Shown piece after piece: positions 12,592 to 20,781 of a DNA stretch of 64,000 nt. Position 1 is the stretch's first letter. Each line of letters begins with the position of its first letter. The notes beneath the pieces were generated by a model. It had not been told where the DNA came from. It ran no database searches and saw nothing but the letters and a program-made list of their open reading frames with translations. Source of the DNA: Hyphomonadaceae bacterium (lineage in GTDB: Bacteria > Pseudomonadota > Alphaproteobacteria > Caulobacterales > Aquidulcibacteraceae); the NCBI GenBank assembly GCA_019636095.1, contig JAHBYF010000004.1, forward strand, positions 412,501 through 476,500, in the 5' to 3' direction. The position numbers were made by a program, and so were the translations under genes.

Positions 12592-13499
12592 GACGCATCC
12601 TCCAGGATCCACTGGACGAGTTGGTCATACGACATGCCGACGTGAGCAGCCTGTTCGGGCGCCAGCGAGGTGGGCGTCATGCCCGGCTGTGTGTTCACCT
12701 CAAGCAGCGCAATGCGGTCGCGCTTGGGATCGTAGCGGAAGTCGCTGCGAGTCACGCCGCGGCAGCCGAGCGCGTGGTGCGCCGCTTCAGCCGCGCGCAT
12801 GCATTGATCGGCGATCGATTGCGGAATGTCGGCCGGGACCACGTGGCGCGAGCCGCCGTCGGAATACTTGGCGTCGAAATCGTACCATTCGCCATCGCTG
12901 GCGACGAAAATCTCAGTGACCGCAAGCGCGCCGCGATCATGCATCACCGCAACAGTGAGTTCTTTGCCGTCAATGAATTCCTCGATCAGAACTTCTTCGC
13001 CGAACGTCCAGTCCGGATCGAGAAGTTGCTCTGGGGGACGGTTGGCGCCTTCGCGGACAATGAAGATGCCGACTGAGGAGCCCTGCGCGTTCGGCTTGAC
13101 GACGTACGGCGCAGGCATCGGGTGTGCCTTCGCCGCGTCGAGGCGGTGCATCAGTTTGCCATTCGCAAGCGGCAGGCCCACCTGCGCGAACACAGCTTTG
13201 GATTTGTCCTTGTCCATCGCCAGCGACGACGCGAGCACGCCCGAGTGTGTGTAGGGAAGCTTCAGATAGTCGAGCACGCCTTGCGTGCGGCCGTCTTCGC
13301 CCCACTCGCCGTGAAGGGCGTTGAACGCAACGTCAGCGCGCGCGTCCTGCAGCTCGGCGATCCAGCCGGGGTTCTGCGGATCAATTTCGATGACCTCGTG
13401 GCCCAGGCGGCGCAACGCGTCTGCGCACCCCTTGCCAGAGCTGAGGCTCACAGGCCTCTCAGGGCTCAAGCCCCCTAAAAGCACCGCCACCCGGGCCAT
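12579..13499 (-). CDS. ddl: D-alanine--D-alanine ligase
   Basis: ATP-grasp enzyme that joins two D-Ala to give the dipeptide used by MurF. The 306-residue product has the N-terminal [16 protein letters not shown] motif that binds the first D-Ala, the ATP-grasp core ([16 protein letters not shown]), a metal-binding [13 protein letters not shown] stretch, and a C-terminal [10 protein letters not shown] signature. The ATG at 13499 is preferred over 13517, since GAGG sits 6 bases upstream and the family starts at this point. The 3' end overlaps ftsQ by 13 bp. Confidence 0.97.
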   Translation of the reverse strand: MARVAVLLGGLSPERPVSLSSGKGCADALRRLGHEVIEIDPQNPGWIAELQDARADVAFNALHGEWGEDGRTQGVLDYLKLPYTHSGVLASSLAMDKDKSKAVFAQVGLPLANGKLMHRLDAAKAHPMPAPYVVKPNAQGSSVGIFIVREGANRPPEQLLDPDWTFGEEVLIEEFIDGKELTVAVMHDRGALAVTEIFVASDGEWYDFDAKYSDGGSRHVVPADIPQSIADQCMRAAEAAHHALGCRGVTRSDFRYDPKRDRIALLEVNTQPGMTPTSLAPEQAAHVGMSYDQLVQWILEDASWPR

Positions 13500-13846
13500 G
13501 TGCGCCTCACCAACCAACCACCAACCCAGTCGAACGCCTTTTCTGCGCTCATTCCGGGAGTGTCATAATGAAACGCCTTGAGGTTAAGGCATGATGAGGG
13601 CGAGCGTATTAGTTGCTGATTTTTATAGTAAATTTTGCTTCAGACGTATTGCGCGCGCTTAACGACAGTTGCTGCTTCGTTGCTCCTCGGATCATAGGCT
13701 GCAACTCTTTCGGCCACTTGAACAGGCGGACGCCCGCTTGTTGTTTAAGCGACCGGCCTGCGTTTTGGGCGCCCCGGGATTTTCCACCACATTGAGGGAA
13801 CCGGCGGCTTGGCTGCCGGCGCGGCGGGCTCGCAAGAAAAGCGCGC
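13500..13846. other. 347-bp divergent intergenic region
   Basis: This lies between ddl (minus) and the TIR-like gene (plus). It contains an AT-rich patch at about 13605-13650, unlike its GC-rich surroundings, and a short GCCTT/AAGGC inverted repeat near 13572-13590. Short reading frames here have no Shine-Dalgarno or family resemblance. It presumably holds promoters for both sides; no specific site could be assigned. Confidence 0.5.
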
Positions 13847-14443
13847 ATGACCAAACGCATCTTCATCGCCCACCCTCGCGGCGCGGAAACGCAAGCGCGC
13901 GGGGTCGCCGCGCAATTGCGGTTGCTTGGGTACGAGGTCTGCGATTACGAGCCGCGCGGCAGGCGCGTCGGCACGGATAAGATCGTCATGTTGTGGTCAC
14001 GCGCGGCGCGGGGGACGCCCGCGCTCCGGGCGGCGGCGCGAACGGCGCGCGCGACGGGTGCGCTCGTCTGCGTGCGCCTTGATGGCGCGCCGCCGCCCGT
14101 GGAGAGCGCACACAGCGCACGGTTGACCAAAGATGTCGCGTGGCGGCGGCTTTTGAGCAGCAAGGCGCGGCCTGCGCTCCTTGTAAGCAGCCCTGCCCGC
14201 GCTCGCATTTACACGGCGCGCGCCAAACGCGTGGCGCGCCCAGCACACACGGTGGGGACTGACATGCGCCTATATTCCGACAGCAGCAGCAGAGCGTTTG
14301 CGATTGTCTTGACCCTCTGCCTCTTAGGCGCGGGCGCTTTGGGCTTCGCCTACCAGCACTACCCGCAGGTCGCAGCGCCAATCGATAGCGCCGCATCGGC
14401 CGCCTACGCGCAAGCCAGCCAGATCGCGGCGCTGGCGCCTTAG
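13847..14443 (+). CDS. TIR-like domain protein with C-terminal membrane helix
   Basis: A 198-residue protein. Its N-terminal ~120 residues look like a TIR/flavodoxin-type fold: strand KRIFIAHPRG, helix, strand LLGYEVCDYEP, strand KIVMLWSRAA, then a helix and strand GALVCVRLDGAPPP. An Arg-rich linker follows, then one membrane helix (AIVLTLCLLGAGALGFAY, about residues 153-170) and a short tail. In the helix where active TIR NADases carry the catalytic Glu (after the WSRAA strand) the sequence is GTPALRAAARTA, with no Glu, so NADase activity looks unlikely. I infer a membrane-tethered TIR-like adaptor; the function is unknown. Confidence 0.6.
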   Translation: MTKRIFIAHPRGAETQARGVAAQLRLLGYEVCDYEPRGRRVGTDKIVMLWSRAARGTPALRAAARTARATGALVCVRLDGAPPPVESAHSARLTKDVAWRRLLSSKARPALLVSSPARARIYTARAKRVARPAHTVGTDMRLYSDSSSRAFAIVLTLCLLGAGALGFAYQHYPQVAAPIDSAASAAYAQASQIAALAP

Positions 14444-14471
14444 CCGGCGAGGTCGGTGTAGCAGCCGGCGA

Positions 14472-14500
14472 TTGACATTAATTTGTTAATTCGCTAATCA
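14472..14500 (+). promoter_or_regulatory. Promoter and repeat element of the ArsR-type gene
   Basis: A perfect -35 TTGACA (14472-14477), a 17-base spacer and a weak -10 TAATCA (14495-14500) lie just 7 bases before the ATG at 14508. Inside the spacer are 5-mers spaced by 8 bases: TTAAT (14478), TTAAT (14486) and CTAAT (14494). Any transcript would start at or next to the ATG, so the mRNA may be leaderless. The repeats are a candidate autorepressor operator. Confidence 0.5.
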
Positions 14501-14507
14501 TCGAAAT

Positions 14508-14819
14508 ATGAGCGTTGTTTTCAGAGCCCTCGCGGACCCTACGCGAAGGCGCGTGCTTGAACTGCTGAAACAGGGACCGAAGAGCGCCGGCGACCTCGCG
14601 GGCGAATTCAAAGTCTCAAAGCCTACGATGTCGGCACATTTCGCGGTTCTGCGGGAAGCGGGGCTCGTGGCTTCGGAAAAACGCGGAACCACCATCGTCT
14701 ATGAGTTGCAGATGTCGGTCCTCGAAGACGCGCTGCTGAAATTCGCACAGGCGTTCGGCTGGGAATTGAAAAGCACAGCGCCCGCCGGGGCAAAACCAAT
14801 AAGCGAGGAAAAAGCATGA
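14508..14819 (+). CDS. ArsR/SdpR-family winged-helix repressor
   Basis: A 103-residue winged-helix regulator: FRALADPTRRRVLELLK, then the recognition helix region DLAGEFKVSKPTMSAHFAVLREAGLV and the wing SEKRGTTIVYEL. It lacks the metal-binding Cys of metal-sensing ArsR proteins and resembles the SdpR autorepressor type. Its stop overlaps the start of the membrane gene (ATGA, 14816-14819), which resembles the SdpI-type partner, so the pair is an operon. No Shine-Dalgarno precedes its ATG, consistent with a leaderless start. Confidence 0.85.
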   Translation: MSVVFRALADPTRRRVLELLKQGPKSAGDLAGEFKVSKPTMSAHFAVLREAGLVASEKRGTTIVYELQMSVLEDALLKFAQAFGWELKSTAPAGAKPISEEKA

Positions 14820-15448
14820 GCACACAAGCTCACAATTGGCGCCCCTTCATCACGCTGCTGCTCAGTATCTTTGCCTTCCTCGTTGTTGTTGTTGGCGGGG
14901 CAGTCGCGCGCGAGGTGGGACTGCTCGATTCAATGACCGTGAAACGAATTGCTTCGATCGCGATCGGCGTTGTGCTGATTGTCGCCGGCAATCTCGCACC
15001 GAAAATGCGCCTCTTCCATCTTTCCGCAATCGGCCGAGATCCGGATCGCATTGTCGCTGCGGAACGTTTTGCGGGATGGGCGTTGGTCATTGCCGGCACT
15101 CTTGTGGCCGGCCTCTGGCTGATCGCGCCGGGCGCGCAGACCATGCTCATTTCCTCAATCGCCGCACTTTGCGCCTTCGCCGCCGTGGCCCTGAACTGGT
15201 TCATGCTTGCGCGTGGCAGACCGCGCGGTGAGGGCCCAGAAGATAGCGACGAATTCCGCGCAGCTTTGACGAAGCGGATTGCGTTACTGCAAATCCTCTA
15301 TTCTCTCTGTTGGGTGTTCGCATTCTTCACCGCCGACATATTGTGGGGCGATGATGCGACCAAATGGATGGTGGTTCTATTCAGCGTGACGCTACCGATT
15401 GTCGCTTGGCCGCTCACGAAATTGGCAAAGCCGAGAGCACGTAGCTGA
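14816..15448 (+). CDS. SdpI-like membrane protein
   Basis: A 210-residue protein with about six membrane helices (FITLLLSIFAFLVVVVGGA, ASIAIGVVLIVAGNLA, AGWALVIAGTLVAGLWL, SSIAALCAFAAVALNWFML, and a C-terminal pair). The GNLAPKM motif after the second helix is typical of the SdpI family, which gives immunity or signalling in Bacillus by holding SdpR at the membrane. Coupling to an SdpR-like repressor by a 4-base overlap supports this. What it senses is unknown. Its stop is 4 bp from the convergent lyase gene. Confidence 0.75.
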   Translation: MSTQAHNWRPFITLLLSIFAFLVVVVGGAVAREVGLLDSMTVKRIASIAIGVVLIVAGNLAPKMRLFHLSAIGRDPDRIVAAERFAGWALVIAGTLVAGLWLIAPGAQTMLISSIAALCAFAAVALNWFMLARGRPRGEGPEDSDEFRAALTKRIALLQILYSLCWVFAFFTADILWGDDATKWMVVLFSVTLPIVAWPLTKLAKPRARS

Positions 15449-15452
15449 CGCG

Positions 15453-16610
15453 CTAACCCAACGCTTCGTGAATGTCAGCGATCAGGTCCTCAACGTCTTC
15501 GATGCCGACCGAGAAGCGAACGAGGCCATCCGTCAGTCCAATCTGCTCGCGCAAGCGCGGCTCGACCGAAGCGTGGGTCATGATCGCGGGATGCTCGATC
15601 AGGCTTTCGACGCCGCCAAGCGATTCCGCCAGCGAAAAGAGTTTCACCCGTTCGAGGAACGCACGCGCTGGCTCAAGACCATCCTTGAAGTAAGCCGTGA
15701 TCATGCCGCCGAAACCGCCGGTCATTTGTTTTCTGGCGATAGCATGCTGCGGGTGATCGGCGCGGCCCGGATAGACGACGCGCTCGATCTGTTTTTGTTC
15801 GGACAAGAAATCCGCAATCTTCGCCGCGTTCTCGCAATGGCGCTGCACGCGCACATGCAACGTCTTGGTCGAACGCAGCAAAAGGAAGCTATCCCAAGGC
15901 GCAGCAATGGCGCCGACGGCGTTTTGCGTGAAGCGCAGCCGCTCCGCCAGCGCATCATCATTGCAAATGAGCACGCCGCCAATGACGTCAGAATGACCGC
16001 CAATATATTTGGTGCAGGAATGGCTGACCACGTCGGCGCCAAGCGCCAACGGATTCGTGAGCACCGGTGTTGCAAACGTGTTGTCGACTATCGTCAGCGC
16101 GCCCTTCGTCTTCGCGAGACGCGCGACGGCGGCAATGTCGATCACCTTGAGCAGCGGATTGGTCGGCGTCTCAAACCAGACCATTTTGGTGTTCGACTTG
16201 AACGCGGCATCCGCTGCATTGAGATCAGTCAAGTCGGCGCGCGTATAGGTGATGCCAAATTGTTTGAATACCTTGTCGAATTGGCGATAGGTGCCGCCAT
16301 AAACGTCGTCCGAGAGCACCACGTGATCGCCTGACGCGAGCAAGTGAATGCACGCAGCTTGCGCCGCTAGACCGGAGGCAAAATTTAAGCCATGGCGGCC
16401 GCCTTCGAGCGAAGCCAGATTTGCTTCAAGCGCTTTGCGCGTCGGATTCGCCGAGCGCGCATAGTCGTAGTCGTCAATGATCACGCCCGGACTTTGCTGG
16501 ACGAACGTCGACGTCTGATAAACCGGCGTCATGATTGCGCCGGTGCTGGGATCAGGCCGCTGGCCGGCATGGATACAGCGCGTGCCGAAGCGCTTGTTAT
16601 CGTCGTGCAT
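15453..16610 (-). CDS. Cystathionine gamma-lyase / gamma-synthase family enzyme
   Basis: PLP enzyme of the Cys/Met metabolism family, 385 residues. It has the PLP-binding SGLAAQAACIHLL region, an FETPTNPLLKVIDI stretch, the Asp of VDNTFATPV, and the Schiff-base lysine in SHSCTKYIGGHSDV (about residue 200). It follows a cystathionine beta-synthase gene by 8 bp, so the pair most likely converts homocysteine to cysteine (reverse transsulfuration), with this enzyme cleaving cystathionine. Gamma-synthase or homocysteine-forming activity cannot be excluded from sequence alone. Confidence 0.9.
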   Translation of the reverse strand: MHDDNKRFGTRCIHAGQRPDPSTGAIMTPVYQTSTFVQQSPGVIIDDYDYARSANPTRKALEANLASLEGGRHGLNFASGLAAQAACIHLLASGDHVVLSDDVYGGTYRQFDKVFKQFGITYTRADLTDLNAADAAFKSNTKMVWFETPTNPLLKVIDIAAVARLAKTKGALTIVDNTFATPVLTNPLALGADVVSHSCTKYIGGHSDVIGGVLICNDDALAERLRFTQNAVGAIAAPWDSFLLLRSTKTLHVRVQRHCENAAKIADFLSEQKQIERVVYPGRADHPQHAIARKQMTGGFGGMITAYFKDGLEPARAFLERVKLFSLAESLGGVESLIEHPAIMTHASVEPRLREQIGLTDGLVRFSVGIEDVEDLIADIHEALG

Positions 16611-16618
16611 GGTTCGCC

Positions 16619-17986
16619 TCAGCGCTTGCCAGAGAGATATTCGATCAGATCGATCTTGGAGATGACGCCGACGACATTCGAGGAATCGACGACGACAGCG
16701 ACATTGTCAGCCGCGAAGATGTGGAAGAGTTCTTCGATGCGGGCCTTTGGATAGATCAGGCCGCCAATGGGAGCTGCAACCGATTTGGCCGGCGCACCGA
16801 GATCGAAATCGCGCTTCTGCATCTTCGCAAGAATGTCGCTCTCATGGATGATGGCGTTGAGCTTGCCGCGCTCAATGAGCGGGATCTGGCTGACGCCATT
16901 CTCGCGCATCAGATTGACGACGTCGCGCAACGGCGCATCGGCGTTCGCCGTAATTGGCTTCGACTTCAGGTTCCTGAGCAATTCTTCGACAAAACCAAGC
17001 TCGCGCTCGGTCTCCGTGAAACCGTGCTCCTTCATCCAAGCGTCGTTCAAGAACTTCGAAACGTAGCGATTGCCGTGATCCGGAAGCACCGTCAGTACAA
17101 CCTTCCCCGGGCCAAGCTCCTTAGCGATCTCGATCGCAACATGGACGTTGGAGCCCGATGAACCGCCGCAGAAGAGCCCCTCTTCCCGCACGAGGCGGCG
17201 CGCCATGACGAAACTGTCGCGGTCATTCACTTGCCGCATGTCATCGACCACCGAGAAATCCATGGCGCGGCATTCGATGTCTTCGCCGATCCCTTCCACC
17301 ATATAGACGTGCGCGGTGGGCAGCGTCTTGGTGTGAAAGAGATGGTAATGCACTGAGCCCAACGGGTCGGCGCCAATGATCTTCACGTTCGGCGCATGCT
17401 CTTTCAAATAACGGCCAACGCCCGAGACCGTGCCGCCAGTTCCCGTGCCGCCGACAAAGGCGTCAAACTTGCCGCCATCAGTGTCTTCGAAAATTTCCTT
17501 GCCCGTGGAGTGATAATGCGCGTCGATATTCCAGGATGAATGATACTGGTCGACGTAGAAGGCGCCTGGCGTGTCTTCGGCAATCTTCTTGGCGACGTTG
17601 ACGTAATGCTCCGGCGAGTCGCCCGGAACGTCCGTCGGCGTGATGATCACTTCGGCGCCGTAGGCCTTTAGCGAGTCCTGCTTCTCCTTCGACATCTTGT
17701 CCGGCATCGTAAAGATACAGCGATAGCCTTTGATCGCCGCCGCCATCGCGAGACCTTGGCCGGTATTGCCGGATGTGTTTTCGACAATGAGGCCACCGGG
17801 CTTCAGCACGCCCTTCTTCTCAGCTTGCTCGATGATGTAATTGGCCATCCGGTCTTTGATCGAGCCGGCCGGGTTCAGATATTCGCACTTCACCCAGACT
17901 TCCGCCGCGCCCGCTGGCACGACCCTGTTGAGCTTCACGAGCGGCGTGTTGCCGATCGCGGCGAGGATGTTGGGCTTCAAGCGCAT
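16619..17986 (-). CDS. cbs: Cystathionine beta-synthase
   Basis: PLP enzyme that condenses serine and homocysteine to cystathionine. The 455-residue protein has the fold-type II core: TPLVKLNRV, the PLP lysine in NPAGSIKDRMA, the substrate loop ENTSGNTGQGLA and the phosphate loop GGTGTGGTVSG. After residue ~330 come two tandem CBS domains (SKPITANADAPLRDVVNLM and AAPIGGLIYPKARIEELF) that usually bind adenosyl ligands. The heme-binding N-terminus of the animal enzyme is missing. It is the first gene of a two-gene operon with the gamma-lyase; this pair interrupts the dcw order between murB and ddl. Confidence 0.93.
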   Translation of the reverse strand: MRLKPNILAAIGNTPLVKLNRVVPAGAAEVWVKCEYLNPAGSIKDRMANYIIEQAEKKGVLKPGGLIVENTSGNTGQGLAMAAAIKGYRCIFTMPDKMSKEKQDSLKAYGAEVIITPTDVPGDSPEHYVNVAKKIAEDTPGAFYVDQYHSSWNIDAHYHSTGKEIFEDTDGGKFDAFVGGTGTGGTVSGVGRYLKEHAPNVKIIGADPLGSVHYHLFHTKTLPTAHVYMVEGIGEDIECRAMDFSVVDDMRQVNDRDSFVMARRLVREEGLFCGGSSGSNVHVAIEIAKELGPGKVVLTVLPDHGNRYVSKFLNDAWMKEHGFTETERELGFVEELLRNLKSKPITANADAPLRDVVNLMRENGVSQIPLIERGKLNAIIHESDILAKMQKRDFDLGAPAKSVAAPIGGLIYPKARIEELFHIFAADNVAVVVDSSNVVGVISKIDLIEYLSGKR

Positions 17987-18040
17987 GGATTTTCCTAGGA
18001 ACGAATGTTTGGCCGGGGTTTAGAGCGGCGCGGCTAGAAA

Positions 18041-18068
18041 AGCCACAGCGGCAGGGCGGCGCCCTGCC
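18041..18068 (-). terminator. Possible terminator after murB
   Basis: A perfect GGCAGGGC / GCCCTGCC stem with a GGC loop (18050-18068) lies about 30 bases after the murB stop. Reading on the minus strand, the nearest T4 is some 8 bases beyond the stem, so it is a poor intrinsic terminator and may only stabilise the RNA end. Confidence 0.35.
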
Positions 18069-18098
18069 ATGCAGCGGCGTATTCGCTCGGAGCTGAGC

Positions 18099-19010
18099 CT
18101 ATACGCGCCCGATCCGCTTGATTTCCCACTCGAGTTCGATGCCGTGTTTAGCCTTCACCGCGGCGCGGACGTCCTCGCCCAGGCCTTCGATATCGGCGGC
18201 AGTCGCGTCACCCGTATTGATCAGGAAGTTTGCGTGCAACTCACTCACCTGCGCGCCGCCGCGGCGATAGCCGCGCATGCCAGCTTCGTCATTGAGCTTC
18301 CAAGCCGAGAGCTTCTCGCCATCCGGCCCGATCGGATTTTTGAATGTCGAGCCGCCGGTCTTCTCCCGGATCGGCTGTGACGCTTCGCGCTTCGACGTGA
18401 TCTCCGCCATGCGCGCGCTGACCGCGGCGGGACCGTCAGCGTAACCTTGGTAGGTCGCACTCAGGAAGATTAACCCATCAGGCAGAGCATTGTGACGATA
18501 AGTGAAGCCGAAATCGGCGTTTGAGAACGTGACGCGCTTGCCTTCGCGATCCATCGCCGTCGCCTCGATCAAGACGTCTTTAGTCTCGTTGCCATAGCAG
18601 CCGGCATTCATAGTCAGCGCACCGCCGATGGTGCCGGGAATCCCCGCATAAAACTCTAGCCCGCCAACCCCCGCCTTCGCCGCCGCCTTCGCCACCATCG
18701 CATCGAGCGCGCCCGCGCCCGCCTTCACCCGCCCACCATCCAGCGTTTCGATCTGCGCCCACTGACGGCCCGCCAAGCGGATCACTACGCCAGGCGCCCC
18801 GCCATCGCGCACGATCAAATTCGACCCCACGCCAATCGGCAGGAGTGGCACGTCAGATTTCAATTGGGACAGAAACGCGGCGAGGTCTTCGGCGTCTGCG
18901 GGCAAAAAAAGCACGTCCGCGGGCCCGCCGACGCGAAACCAGGTAAACGGCGCCAGCGTTTCATTACGCAGAAGTTGGCCGCGCACCTGCGGAAGGTCGA
19001 GTTCACTCAT
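18099..19010 (-). CDS. murB: UDP-N-acetylenolpyruvoylglucosamine reductase MurB
   Basis: FAD enzyme that reduces enolpyruvyl-UDP-GlcNAc to UDP-MurNAc. The 303-residue protein has the FAD-binding region ([32 protein letters not shown]), the catalytic stretch [18 protein letters not shown], the [10 protein letters not shown] motif with the catalytic Ser, and a C-terminal [14 protein letters not shown] segment. It is a type I-like enzyme without the long inserts of some MurB proteins. It stands alone, separated from murC by three genes, although all keep the cluster's minus orientation apart from the two lipoproteins. Confidence 0.97.
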   Translation of the reverse strand: MSELDLPQVRGQLLRNETLAPFTWFRVGGPADVLFLPADAEDLAAFLSQLKSDVPLLPIGVGSNLIVRDGGAPGVVIRLAGRQWAQIETLDGGRVKAGAGALDAMVAKAAAKAGVGGLEFYAGIPGTIGGALTMNAGCYGNETKDVLIEATAMDREGKRVTFSNADFGFTYRHNALPDGLIFLSATYQGYADGPAAVSARMAEITSKREASQPIREKTGGSTFKNPIGPDGEKLSAWKLNDEAGMRGYRRGGAQVSELHANFLINTGDATAADIEGLGEDVRAAVKAKHGIELEWEIKRIGRV

Positions 19011-19112
19011 TGTTGATTGGGTATCGCAGGGTTTTGAGCCCCGTCAACGCAGCCCCCGGCTCGCGCGGCGCTACGGCGCGTTCCATAGTATTGGCTCAGG
19101 AGGCCGTGCCCC

Positions 19113-19457
19113 ATGCTACGGATTTTTGCTTCCCTCATGTGTCTGTGGACACTCGCGGCTTGCGCCAGCACAGAGGCGAGTGGCGAACAAAGCGCCAGCG
19201 CGCAGGATTGCTTCCTGAGCGCGCAGGTGACCGGATACAACCTGATCGACGATCACAACGTCGGCCTCAGCGTGGGCGCAAGTCGCGACTACGTCTTGAC
19301 GACGACCTGGAACGCTCGCGACCTCGACTGGACCCACGCCATCGCGCTGCGCTCCTCCACTGGCCGCATCTGCACCGGCAACGGCCTTGGCGTCGAAATT
19401 ATCGGCGGTGATCCGCGGCGCACCTACCCCATTTCACAAATAGCACGTGCCCCCTGA
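19113..19457 (+). CDS. Small lipoprotein, first of a tandem pair
   Basis: A 114-residue protein with a lipoprotein signal (LMCLWTLAACAS, Cys near residue 18). The rest is a compact beta-rich domain: DCFLSAQVTGYNLIDDHNVGL, YVLTTTWNARDLDWTHAIAL, SSTGRICTGNGLGVEIIGGDP. The conserved pair of Cys probably forms a disulfide. It resembles small DUF6491-type lipoproteins of Caulobacterales (from memory). The gene 41 bp downstream is a clear paralogue. Function unknown; likely periplasmic side of a membrane. Confidence 0.8.
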   Translation: MLRIFASLMCLWTLAACASTEASGEQSASAQDCFLSAQVTGYNLIDDHNVGLSVGASRDYVLTTTWNARDLDWTHAIALRSSTGRICTGNGLGVEIIGGDPRRTYPISQIARAP

Positions 19458-19498
19458 CGAAAACCCAGTCCAGGGCAGCTAACACATCGGAGACACCA

Positions 19499-19864
19499 AT
19501 GCTTCGACTCACAATTCTCGCCGCAGCACTCGCTCTGAGCGCCTGCGCTTCTCCAACCGGCGCTTCTGCAAGCGCAGCGGGTAGCGATCGCGATTGCTTC
19601 CGCTCGCTCGACGTGCGCGGTTACAGCGTTGTTGACGACCATCGCGTCCAACTGCGCGTTAGCCCCTCGCGTGAGTACATACTCACCATCCCGCAGCAGA
19701 CGCGCAACTTGGATTGGACACACGCTATTTCGGTGCGCTCAGCGTCGAGCTTCATTTGTGTCGGTGATCCCTCGGGTGTCCAGCTGATGGGGGGCGACCC
19801 ACCACAGCCTTACCAAGTCAGCCACGTAGAACGTGCGCCGACCGAGGTGGCACAGGGCAGCTAG
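19499..19864 (+). CDS. Small lipoprotein, second of a tandem pair
   Basis: A 121-residue paralogue of the preceding gene: lipobox LALSACAS, then DCFRSLDVRGYSVVDDHRVQL, YILTIPQQTRNLDWTHAI, SASSFICVGDPSGVQLMGGDP and the same tail ending in VERAP. The order of conserved blocks and both Cys are kept, while the rest has diverged, so the duplication is not recent. Its stop codon shares bases with the convergent HAD phosphatase gene (CTAG at 19861-19864). Confidence 0.8.
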   Translation: MLRLTILAAALALSACASPTGASASAAGSDRDCFRSLDVRGYSVVDDHRVQLRVSPSREYILTIPQQTRNLDWTHAISVRSASSFICVGDPSGVQLMGGDPPQPYQVSHVERAPTEVAQGS

Positions 19865-20724
19865 GCGTTGACCGGCAAGCCGGCGCGCAACGCGATCCGA
19901 CCGAGCGCGCCCTTGACGATAACGTCGAGTTGACTCTTCGGTTGATAGTCAGCCGGCGCGACATAGCTCACGCGATCTTCGGCAATGAGGCGGCTGACTT
20001 TGTCTAAGCTGCGCGGCTCCGTCCATTGGTATGGGTCAAGCACGGCGATGGCGCAGCCGCCTTGGCTTGTCACCATTTTCATCGATGGAATATCGGTGTC
20101 GCCGTCACCAATGAAAATCATGCGCTCGAACGGCAGCTCGCGCGCATCATTGTGCATCCAGCGATTGATGGCTTCGGTGTCGTGGACGTTGTCGATGCCC
20201 TTGTTGATGCGGAAGAGAAACTGCGTCTTCGTAGTGTAGTTGATGGCGACGCCGGGCCATTTCGCTTCGCCCTGCTTGTCGTAGAGAAAGCGCGATGCAA
20301 ACACCTGCCGGAAGCGCGGGAAAAGCGGGCACCCCTCGATCATCTCGTAGATGCCGGACGAGACGATGTAATGATCAAGTTGCAAGCCGAGATCGTCGGC
20401 GAAAGCGTCGACGCGATCGAACCAATGATCCAAGCCATCGAAAAAGTCAGGATCGGCGCCGTTGCGCTGGAGCTGCTTACGCGTCACCGGGTGGCCAGCG
20501 GCGCGAGCGCGGTCCAGCATTAGGTGCATGTAAACCAGGATCTCGTCCGCATCTTCGAGCTTGGCGAGACGCTTTACTTCCATCCAGAAATCAGCGTGCT
20601 TCATGCCTGCAATGTCAGGAATGAAACTGCGCTCCTGCAGATTGCCGCGCGCGAGCGTGCCGTCGAAGTCATAGACGATAGCGGCGCGGAGCGGCTGCGG
20701 CTTACGATGAGCGGTATCCGGCAT
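19861..20724 (-). CDS. HAD-superfamily phosphatase
   Basis: A 287-residue hydrolase with HAD motif I (VYDFDGTLARGN, nucleophile first Asp), a motif II-like segment (HYIVSSGIYEMIEG) and motif IV (MIFIGDGDTDIPSMK). The cap region is helical (KHADFWMEVKRLAKLEDADEIL), as in phosphoserine-phosphatase-like enzymes. Substrate unknown. I chose the ATG at 20724 (MPDTAHRKP); a TTG at 20769 would add 15 residues. It follows murC closely and probably shares its transcript, which may hint at a housekeeping phosphate substrate. Confidence 0.82.
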   Translation of the reverse strand: MPDTAHRKPQPLRAAIVYDFDGTLARGNLQERSFIPDIAGMKHADFWMEVKRLAKLEDADEILVYMHLMLDRARAAGHPVTRKQLQRNGADPDFFDGLDHWFDRVDAFADDLGLQLDHYIVSSGIYEMIEGCPLFPRFRQVFASRFLYDKQGEAKWPGVAINYTTKTQFLFRINKGIDNVHDTEAINRWMHNDARELPFERMIFIGDGDTDIPSMKMVTSQGGCAIAVLDPYQWTEPRSLDKVSRLIAEDRVSYVAPADYQPKSQLDVIVKGALGRIALRAGLPVNA

Positions 20725-20781
20725 AATTCCCGGCTGCGCGGAGTCGGGATAGCGAGTCAAATATTCCAAAAGCGGAACAAA

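Noticed and set aside
13609..13866. Minus-strand reading frame in the AT-rich patch between ddl and the TIR-like gene
   Set aside because: Composition and lack of motif or ribosome site point to non-coding intergenic DNA.
15399..16334. A 311-residue reading frame antisense to the gamma-lyase gene
   Set aside because: It starts inside the SdpI-like gene and runs opposite conserved PLP-enzyme sequence; no motif supports it.
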